Assembly (NCBI GenBank): GCA_947625675.1
Contig: CANQPH010000034.1
Span: 1-33,011 of the forward strand
Origin: an uncultured Acetatifactor sp.
Lineage (GTDB): Bacteria > Bacillota > Clostridia > Lachnospirales > Lachnospiraceae
Direction of reading: 5' to 3'
DNA length: 33,011 bases
A program made the translations under genes and the position numbers. Positions 24,271 through 30,352 of the stretch are shown here, one piece after another (within the stretch, counting starts at the first letter, position 1; the number at the start of each line of letters is the position of its first letter). The notes below the pieces were generated by a model. That model saw nothing but the letters and a program-made list of their open reading frames with translations, had not been told where the DNA came from and made no database searches.

Positions 24271-24495
24271 TTTTTTTTACGAAAAAATTACGCTGAATTT
24301 ACAACATCTTGTGGGTAACATAAAGTGGAAACACAGTATCTTGTGTGATTCGTCAAAACCATGGAAAACATCATTAAAAATAGGCATTTTGCGCATTGCT
24401 TTTCTTAAAAATTGTGGATATAATTTAGCATGTTGGTGAAAAATCGGGGTTATGACGTTGGTCTTGCGGACGGTATGAGGAAGGACTGAGCAGTT
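24271..24495 (+). other. AT-rich intergenic region with xerD promoter
   Basis: A T run right after the spoIIM stop lacks a clear stem. ATCTTGTG occurs twice (near 24306 and 24340). The promoter TTGCTT (24396-24401), 17 bp, TATAAT (24419-24424) is the only element I can support. It lies about 70 bp before xerD. Confidence 0.6.
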
Positions 24496-24496
24496 C

Positions 24497-25378
24497 ATGG
24501 AGAAGGCAATCGATGCATTTATTTTGTATTTACATAATACGAAGAAGGCTTCGGACAATACGGAGTCTTCTTATCGAAGGGATTTGAATAAATTCCGCAA
24601 GTATGCGGAAGCGCAGGGGATTGCCGGCGTGGACCAGGTCAAAGAATCCGACATTCAGAATTTCGTGGTCTCCCTGGAGGAACAGAATCTGAAGGCGGCC
24701 ACGATTTCCAGGAACATTGCGTCCCTGAAGGCTTTTTATCATTATCTGTACCGGGAACAGCTGGTGGAGGCGGATTATGGGGAAAATCTGCAGGCCCCCA
24801 AAGTAGAAAAGCGCATTCCGGAGGTCATGACGGTGGAAGAGGTCGAACGACTTTTGGATCAGCCTTCCGGAAACAGTTCCAAGGAGATCCGGGACAAGGC
24901 CATGCTGGAGCTTCTCTATGCCACCGGCATCCGGGTGACGGAGCTGATCACGTTAAAGCTGGGTGACGTGGACATCAGGAAGGGTTTCATCGTTTGCCGG
25001 GACGACAACAGAGAAAGGTTGATTCCTTTTGGCAACAAGGCCAAAGGCGCCCTCGCCAGGTATCTGGAGGATGCAAGGGGAGAACTTGTCCAGGGGGATG
25101 TGGAAGAATTGTTCGTCAATTGTTCTGGCCAGCCCATGAGCAGACAGGGCTTTTGGAAGCTGATCAAGGCCTATGCGGCCCAGGCGGGCATTTCCCCGGA
25201 GATCACTCCCCACACCTTGCGCCATTCCTTTGCGGCCCACCTGGTGGAAAACGGCGCAGACCTGCGAAGCGTCCAGGAGATGCTGGGGCATTCCGATATT
25301 TCCACCACGCAAATCTACGCCTCTTTTAACCAGGATCATTTAAGAGAAATCTATACCAAAGCTCACCCGAGAGGGTGA
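24497..25378 (+). CDS. xerD: Tyrosine recombinase XerD
   Basis: A 293-residue tyrosine recombinase for chromosome dimer resolution at dif, or a closely related enzyme. The N-terminal SAM-like domain covers ~1-100. Catalytic residues seen are Arg146 (ATGIRVTEL), His239 and Arg242 (PHTLRHSF), His265 (GHSDISTTQ) and Tyr274. In the beta hairpin that carries the catalytic lysine of E. coli XerD (GKGNKER), this protein has RDDNRER, so the lysine position is Asp169. The end (AHPRG plus stop) lies in the first of three tandem terminator copies. AGGAAGGA sits 11 bp upstream of the ATG. Context with spoIIM and nudF supports XerD over a phage integrase. Confidence 0.9.
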   Translation: MEKAIDAFILYLHNTKKASDNTESSYRRDLNKFRKYAEAQGIAGVDQVKESDIQNFVVSLEEQNLKAATISRNIASLKAFYHYLYREQLVEADYGENLQAPKVEKRIPEVMTVEEVERLLDQPSGNSSKEIRDKAMLELLYATGIRVTELITLKLGDVDIRKGFIVCRDDNRERLIPFGNKAKGALARYLEDARGELVQGDVEELFVNCSGQPMSRQGFWKLIKAYAAQAGISPEITPHTLRHSFAAHLVENGADLRSVQEMLGHSDISTTQIYASFNQDHLREIYTKAHPRG

Positions 25379-25432
25379 GCTTTTGATCACCCGAGAGGGT
25401 GAGCTTTTGATCACCCGAGAGGGTGAGCTTTG
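25358..25432. terminator. Triplicated terminator after xerD
   Basis: Three tandem 24-bp copies lie at 25361-25384, 25385-25408 and 25409-25432. The first is a full terminator: AAAGCTCACCC (25358-25368), loop GAGA, GGGTGAGCTTT(T) from 25373. It contains the last codons and stop of xerD. In copies 2 and 3 the first arm starts GATCACCC, leaving a 6-bp TCACCC/GGGTGA stem. Copy 3 can instead pair CGAGAGGG with CCCTCTCG (25433-25440) before TCTTTT. It separates xerD from the convergent minus-strand gene ending at 25445. Confidence 0.9.
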
Positions 25433-25444
25433 CCCTCTCGTCTT

Positions 25445-28400
25445 TTATGGTTTTCCACAAAGGTAGTTATAAGCCTTCCAGAGGGTTTCCTGGGTTCTCC
25501 CGACAATGAAGTAAAAATCCGCCTGGGCGAGATTTTTCAGGCACAGGTAAGAGCCGTAGGCGGCGAGGTCGCAGCAAAAGACAGACTGATCTGTGGCTGG
25601 CACCAGGCCGTAGCCTCGGTCGGAGATGAGGAAGGGGAGACCTCCCGAGGGATCCGAGAGATACTTGGCGGTACTCCGCAGGGGAAGAAGGGCCTGGTTC
25701 GCCGGGCCGATTCCGTAAAGCTGCTCGCCCTTGGCCCAATCCAGGAAAAGCAGGGTACGGGGGGCCTTTATGGAGGAATCTTCAATCAGGCGGCATTCCC
25801 TGGAATTTTCCGCCAGCAGAAGTTTTTTCTCCCTTGTCAGATAGCGGATGGCACCGTTGGACTTGTTCACCTGGATCAGCATTTCGTCGGTGGTCAGGTC
25901 TATGGAGCTTCCCGTGTCCTTGTACATCCAATATTTTTCCACACGGTTTGCGGCGATGCCGGGATGAATGCCGGGGGCGATTCGGCTTCCCTTGGCGAAG
26001 GTCACCCGCAGGATGGCGCTGCCCACGGGGTACAACCGGAGCGTGCCGTAGCGGCTCTGCAGATACAGTCCGTCTGCCTGCTTCATGGTCCAGCGAATGG
26101 CCCAATCCGCCTTGGAATGTCCCAGGGGGCGTAAAAGCTGCGTGGGAGGCAGATCCCCGAAACCTTGGGAAGCAGCCGCTCCATTGTGGGTAGCCGAACT
26201 GTGGAAAGCGGCCGAAGCCTGGGAAGCAGCCCTCCCGTTAGGAGCGGCCGATCTGTGGGAAGCGGTCGAAGCCTGGGAAGCAGCCGCTCCATTGGGGGTA
26301 GTCGAACTGTTGGAAGCAGCCGAAGAACCAGCCGTCCCCCGGGAACCCACCGGGCTGCGGGAACTTCCCGAAGGGTTGGAAATCTCTGAACCGGGAACTG
26401 CTTGCGTCTGGCTATCAGCAGCCCCGGCCTGGAAAACCGTCTTGGCTTGAGGAGCGCCGGAACCGGAAGGAAAACCCTTTCCGGCGTACAGGTTGTAAAG
26501 GTCTTTGGCGGGAGAAGGCGGCGCAGAAGGCTTTTGGGGCAGAACCACCGTGGGTTTCGGCCTGGCAACCGGCCGAGCTTGAGGCCTGTCCGTCCGATTT
26601 TTTCCCGGTTGGGAAGTCCCGCCCTTCGGGGTCACCTCCCGGTTCCCGGGCAATGTCTTTTCCTGATTGGGCATTCCGGTTCCGATCGCCGGAGCGATTT
26701 CCTCGGATTTCAGTGGGGTCTCCTCAGATTTTGTCGAGGTCTCCCCGGGCTTCGAGATCATCTCCCCGGATTTTGTCGAGGTCCCATCGGATTTCGAAAA
26801 AGTTTCCCTGGTTTCCGTGAAAGGCTTTTCGGATTCCGGAAGGGGTTCTCTGAACCCCGAGGAAATTTCCCCGGAATCCGGCGAGGTTTCCCCAGATCCC
26901 GAGATCATCTTCCCGGTTTCCGGCAGAGGATCCGCAATCAGGCCCGTGAGGTCTCCCTGGTAGAGGACGCACAGCTCATGGAGGGCCCGGGTGGCCGCCA
27001 CGTAGAGCAGCTTGGCGTGTCCGTCGTCTGAAGGATAGTCCTTCCGAGTCGGATCCAGGATCAGCACGGCGTCGAATTCCAGCCCCTTGGTATATTCTAC
27101 GGGCAAAACCAGGATGCCGGCTCCGAATTCCGCTTTTTCCAGGTCGCTTTCCATCACCGGGATATATTTTCCGAGCTCTTTGGAGGTGCTGGCGGCGCTT
27201 TCAGCGTCCCGACAGACTATGGCGATGGTCTCAAGACCCTTTTCCTGCCATTGTTTGCAGATTTTGACCGTTTCCTGCAGGAGGGCTTCCTTGTCTTCCA
27301 CATATTGCAGGGCTACCGGACTGCCGTGGCGGATGATGGGCTCCACGGGATAGGTGGAAAATTGACCATGGTGCAGGATGTCCGTGGCGAATTCGGAGAT
27401 TTCCACCGTGTTTCGGTAACTTTTTTTCAGCACGCCGAAGCTGGACATCCCGTCCGGGGCCAAAAGCAGGCTGCGGAGCTCTTCCCAGTCGTTCAGCCCG
27501 AAACCGAAATGAATATTCTGGGAGACGTCCCCCATGATGGTGTAGGTGCAGGCCTGGATGCAGAATTGCAGCACCCTGTAAGCCATCATGCCATAATCCT
27601 GGGCTTCATCGATGACCACGTGATGGGCCTCGCTGATGACCTCCGTTTCCTTGATGCGCTTGTAGAGGTAGGCCAGGGCCGCCAGGTCATAGACATCGAA
27701 CTCCGTGCCGGGGATGTCCACCTGATCCCCTTTGGCGATCTGACGTCTCAGAAAGTCTCGGTAAAGATGATAAATGGACGTTTTCCAGACCCGGCCCCCG
27801 TATCTGCCCCGATAGGCCTTGAGGATGGCCTTGCGCTCCGCTTCCGTGTAAGAGATGCCTTTCCCCCAAAATTCTTCTTTCACCTTGTTCAGCAGTCGTT
27901 CGTTCAGCATGTTGATCTTGCTTTGAACGGACACCTTGGGATTCTGGAGGATGTAGCGCTCCACGGCCGCCCCGTCCACCAACAGGATCAGGTCCTCCGG
28001 CCGCACCTCCTGGTCCACCGTTTCATCGTAGACGCCGGACTTTCCGTCCCGGATCCCCTCCACGAATTGTCTGGGGTTCAGATAGATGGATTCCCGCAGG
28101 ATGGCGTTCCACTCGATTTCATCGCAAAAAGCCTTTAAATCCTGGAACCAACGGGTGCCGCCCTTGACGCTGCCCCGGCCGCCGGGGGAGGTTTCCTTGA
28201 TCCGATATTTTTTTTCGTCCCAATCCTCGTAGAGCAGGCGCACGAAGAGCTGTTCCATGGTCATCTGCCGCACCCCGTACACGTCCAGATCCGGCAACAC
28301 GCCGGTGATGTAGTTTAAAAGGATCCGGTTGCTCCCCACGATGTAGAAATCTTCCGGGCGGAAGCGTTCCGCATAGTTGTACAGGATGAAAGAGATCCGG

Positions 28401-29152
28401 TGCATGGCCACGGTAGTCTTGCCGGAACCGGCCACGCCCTGAACGATGATGTTGTGGTAGGGAGATTTGCGGATGATCTCATTCTGCTCTTTCTGGATGG
28501 TGGCCACGATCTCGCTCAGCACGGCCTGTTTGTTTTTGGCCAGATATTTGGTCAGGAGGTCGTCGTTGGCGATGACTTCGCTGTCAAAAAAGTCCAGAAG
28601 CTTTCCGTTTTCGATTTCGTAGGTGCGTTTCAGCTTCAGATCGATGAAGATTTCTCCGTTCCCGGCGCCGTCTTCCGAGCCGTTGTCAGGGTTCCCTTCC
28701 GAACTGGCTTCCGGGGAGGGGTAGGAGCATCTCCCCAACCCGTTTTCATAGTAAGCGTTGGCCACGGGCGCCCGCCAGTCGATGACTTCCTGGTGGGTGG
28801 AGTCCCGGGAAATGCCGCCCCTGCCGATGTAGAGACTTTCCTCCTTGTCCAAGTTTTCGTCATGGAAATCGATCCTGCCGAAATAGGGCTTGTTTTTGGC
28901 CTTTTCATTCCGAATCAGGGCACGCTTCATGTGGTCGTGGAGGGTGATGGTGTTGGTCAAAATGGTATAGACCTCCACGTCGTTGTCATGATAATGCTCC
29001 AGCATTTCATCGATGTCCGCCTGCATTTCGTTCACCTGGCGGCCGTAGGATTCCAGGTTGGCCTGGACGACGGCAAGGGTCTGGGCCAGGTGCGCTTCTT
29101 CCGCCTGGCGGGTGGTGTTCTGAAGGGACGGGGGATGAGAATTCGTAGTCAT
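25445..29152 (-). CDS. helD: HelD-like UvrD-superfamily ATPase fused to a GH31 N-terminal-type beta-sandwich domain
   Basis: A 1235-residue protein. Residues 1-~740 match HelD, the ATPase that frees stalled RNA polymerase: an N-terminal coiled coil (QANLESYGRQVNEMQADIDEM), YIGRGGI and DWRAPVANAYYE segments, Walker A GVAGSGKTT (239-247), DEAQD (515-519), GDVSQNIHFG, KKSYRNT, YTKGLEFDAVLI and LYVAATRALH. Next comes ~270 residues of Ser/Thr/Glu/Pro/Ala linker with heptad (747-823) and 18-residue repeats (941-994). The last ~220 residues look like the GH31 alpha-glucosidase N-terminal domain (YGTLRLYPVGSAILRVTF, LYGIGPANQ, GGLPFLISDRGYGLV, ADFYFIVGRT). The catalytic barrel is absent. The ATG at 29152 has AAAGGAG upstream. 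No signal peptide. Confidence 0.85.
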   Translation of the reverse strand: MTTNSHPPSLQNTTRQAEEAHLAQTLAVVQANLESYGRQVNEMQADIDEMLEHYHDNDVEVYTILTNTITLHDHMKRALIRNEKAKNKPYFGRIDFHDENLDKEESLYIGRGGISRDSTHQEVIDWRAPVANAYYENGLGRCSYPSPEASSEGNPDNGSEDGAGNGEIFIDLKLKRTYEIENGKLLDFFDSEVIANDDLLTKYLAKNKQAVLSEIVATIQKEQNEIIRKSPYHNIIVQGVAGSGKTTVAMHRISFILYNYAERFRPEDFYIVGSNRILLNYITGVLPDLDVYGVRQMTMEQLFVRLLYEDWDEKKYRIKETSPGGRGSVKGGTRWFQDLKAFCDEIEWNAILRESIYLNPRQFVEGIRDGKSGVYDETVDQEVRPEDLILLVDGAAVERYILQNPKVSVQSKINMLNERLLNKVKEEFWGKGISYTEAERKAILKAYRGRYGGRVWKTSIYHLYRDFLRRQIAKGDQVDIPGTEFDVYDLAALAYLYKRIKETEVISEAHHVVIDEAQDYGMMAYRVLQFCIQACTYTIMGDVSQNIHFGFGLNDWEELRSLLLAPDGMSSFGVLKKSYRNTVEISEFATDILHHGQFSTYPVEPIIRHGSPVALQYVEDKEALLQETVKICKQWQEKGLETIAIVCRDAESAASTSKELGKYIPVMESDLEKAEFGAGILVLPVEYTKGLEFDAVLILDPTRKDYPSDDGHAKLLYVAATRALHELCVLYQGDLTGLIADPLPETGKMISGSGETSPDSGEISSGFREPLPESEKPFTETRETFSKSDGTSTKSGEMISKPGETSTKSEETPLKSEEIAPAIGTGMPNQEKTLPGNREVTPKGGTSQPGKNRTDRPQARPVARPKPTVVLPQKPSAPPSPAKDLYNLYAGKGFPSGSGAPQAKTVFQAGAADSQTQAVPGSEISNPSGSSRSPVGSRGTAGSSAASNSSTTPNGAAASQASTASHRSAAPNGRAASQASAAFHSSATHNGAAASQGFGDLPPTQLLRPLGHSKADWAIRWTMKQADGLYLQSRYGTLRLYPVGSAILRVTFAKGSRIAPGIHPGIAANRVEKYWMYKDTGSSIDLTTDEMLIQVNKSNGAIRYLTREKKLLLAENSRECRLIEDSSIKAPRTLLFLDWAKGEQLYGIGPANQALLPLRSTAKYLSDPSGGLPFLISDRGYGLVPATDQSVFCCDLAAYGSYLCLKNLAQADFYFIVGRTQETLWKAYNYLCGKP
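26171..26332 (-). repeat. 54-bp in-frame repeats in the helD linker
   Basis: Three units of exactly 54 bp lie at 26171-26224, 26225-26278 and 26279-26332 on the plus strand. They encode 18-residue units of the form SxASHxSAAPNGxAASQA. The first two are the most alike. Confidence 0.9.
26684..26914 (-). repeat. Eleven 21-bp in-frame repeats in the helD linker
   Basis: The 231 bp divide exactly into eleven heptads: GKMISGS, GETSPDS, GEISSGF, REPLPES, EKPFTET, RETFSKS, DGTSTKS, GEMISKP, GETSTKS, EETPLKS and EEIAPAI. Consensus is GETSxKS. The segment directly follows the helicase core. Confidence 0.88.
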
Positions 29153-29240
29153 ATCCGGTGCTCCTTTCTGAATGTATGCGCCCATAGGGCCGTTGGCAAA
29201 ACCGCCGCTTCGGGGCTCATGTTTTGCTCGTGTAATAACC

Positions 29241-29268
29241 ATTATAATGAAAATTAAAAAAAGTTCTA
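29241..29268 (-). promoter_or_regulatory. Possible promoter of the helD gene
   Basis: On the minus strand, TATAAT (29241-29246) has TAGAAC (29263-29268) 16 bp upstream. The -10 is perfect and the -35 weak. It lies ~90 bp before the start codon. Between here and the tRNA promoter (29269-29426) I see only AT-rich DNA and a weak TGGGC/GCCCA hairpin near 29309-29334. Confidence 0.5.
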
Positions 29269-29426
29269 GACTTTTATTTTAAAATGTGTTAAGCTATACA
29301 ATGAAGTGTGGGCAAAATCAGAAAATGGAGGCCCATATTTTTATTCTGTGAAAACAGGCCGTGAAAATGCCTTCCGGCTTTTCGCTTTGCTTCGGAAAAA
29401 ATAATGTTCAAATCCTGTAAAAACTG

Positions 29427-29455
29427 TTGACAAAAGGCTGAGAATGGGGTAAGAT
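29427..29455 (+). promoter_or_regulatory. Promoter of the tRNA cluster
   Basis: TTGACA (29427-29432), a 17-bp spacer and TAAGAT (29450-29455), about 40 bp before tRNA-Arg. Confidence 0.82.
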
Positions 29456-29495
29456 ATCATTCGTCAGTTCAAGAAACGGGTTGGCAAATGTTTTT

Positions 29496-29569
<74 letters not shown>

Positions 29570-29644
29570 GGTTCCTCCAAGGAAAGGTTCCTTTGAGAGT
29601 CCATTTGAAAGGCTTTTGGGGAAATCCGGCGGGAGGGAAAATAT

Positions 29645-29719
29645 GGTGGGTATAGCACAGCTGGTTAGCGCGTCAGATTGTGGCTCTGAAGGTCAAGGGT
29701 TCGAATCCCTTTACCCACC
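29645..29719 (+). tRNA. tRNA-His (GTG)
   Basis: The acceptor GTGGGTA (29646-29652) pairs with TACCCAC (29712-29718). The extra G-1 at 29645 faces C73 at 29719, the histidine identity pair. Anticodon GTG is at 29680-29682 within TCAGA/TCTGA. The T loop is GTTCGAATC. Confidence 0.95.
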
Positions 29720-29808
29720 CTCAGGTGCTTGTTACTGATATGTGGATGGCTCGCAAGGCGTGACATTCGTTGTGGGTGCCGTTATGACACGCTTGACGTC
29801 ATCGCTAT

Positions 29809-29880
29809 AGGGCTATCGCCAAGCGGTAAGGCACAGCACTTTGACTGCTGCAGACGCTGGTTCGAATCCAGCTAGCCCTG
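29809..29880 (+). tRNA. tRNA-Gln (TTG)
   Basis: Acceptor AGGGCTA pairs with TAGCCCT (29873-29879), discriminator G. The D stem is GCC/GGC. The anticodon stem CAGCA/TGCTG holds CTTTGAC with anticodon TTG at 29841-29843. The T arm has GTTCGAATC. The 89 bp before it carry no gene; an imperfect long-range dyad (GGCGTGACAT with ATGACACGC) is all I note. Confidence 0.94.
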
Positions 29881-29888
29881 TTTTGAAT

Positions 29889-29961
29889 GGGACATTAGCT
29901 CAGGTGGTAGAGCACTTGACTTTTAATCAAGTTGTCCCGGGTTCGAGTCCCGGATGTCTCA
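29889..29961 (+). tRNA. tRNA-Lys (TTT)
   Basis: Acceptor GGGACAT pairs with ATGTCTC (29954-29960, one G-U), discriminator A. The anticodon stem CTTGA/TCAAG encloses CTTTTAA, anticodon TTT. The T arm is CCGGG-TTCGAGT-CCCGG. It starts 8 bp after tRNA-Gln. Confidence 0.95.
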
Positions 29962-29963
29962 CG

Positions 29964-29998
29964 AAAAGCCCTGAACCGGAGTGCGGTTCGGGGCTTTT
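29964..29998 (+). terminator. Terminator between tRNA-Lys and tRNA-Leu
   Basis: A 15-bp stem AAAAGCCCTGAACCG (29964-29978) and CGGTTCGGGGCTTTT (29984-29998) with one G-U pair and a 5-nt loop. It ends in TTTT. It stands 32 bp before tRNA-Leu, for which I find no separate promoter, so read-through or processing may matter. Confidence 0.85.
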
Positions 29999-30030
29999 AT
30001 GAAATCCGCAGTCAACAGAGATTGCGGCCG

Positions 30031-30111
30031 GCGGATATGGCGGAATTGGCAGACGCGGCAGATTTAGGTTCTGTTGGTAACCCCGTGCAGGTTCAAGTCC
30101 TGTTATCCGCA
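30031..30111 (+). tRNA. tRNA-Leu (TAG)
   Basis: Acceptor GCGGATA pairs with TATCCGC (30104-30110), discriminator A. The anticodon arm GCAGA-TTTAGGT-TCTGT gives TAG, reading CUN codons. The T arm has GGTTCAAGTCC. The variable arm (TGGTAACCCCG region) is longer than in class I tRNAs, as expected for Leu. Confidence 0.93.
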
Positions 30112-30128
30112 TTAAAGGGAAAACGTGG

Positions 30129-30174
30129 AAAATGGCTACAAAGGCGATAAATATACGCTTTGTGGCCATTTTTC
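30129..30174 (+). terminator. Terminator after tRNA-Leu
   Basis: AAAATGGCTACAAAGGCG (from 30129) pairs with CGCTTTGTGGCCATTTT (30156-30172) with one bulge and one G-U pair, followed by T-rich DNA. It ends the tRNA cluster. Confidence 0.88.
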
Positions 30175-30352
30175 TTTTCTATTTTATAACGATATTTTAT
30201 AAAGATTTGTCTTATTATAGAATCTTTTGTCATGAATTTGTCATGGCAAAATGGCATTGGTAAGTCTTGCAGAAGCTTCCCTTTCGGCTTTTTCGTCACG
30301 CTCGATCATGCCGGGGAGGGACTCAGGAAATAAAAGGCACGGGGTGAGAGAC
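30175..30352. other. Gene-free stretch between the tRNA cluster and feoB
   Basis: AT-rich at first, with a doubled TTTGTCATG (near 30226 and 30236), then GC-rich DNA up to the feoB stop. I see no gene, promoter or clear terminator for feoB in it. Confidence 0.5.

Noticed and set aside
24497..25378. Phage or genomic-island integrase next to the tRNA genes
   Set aside because: It sits in the nudF-spoIIM context with normal XerD length, and the tRNAs are 4 kb away with no duplicated tRNA 3' ends or phage genes.
29153..29242. A 30-residue longer N-terminus for the HelD fusion
   Set aside because: It would begin next to the -10 box, and the ATG at 29152 has AAAGGAG at good spacing.
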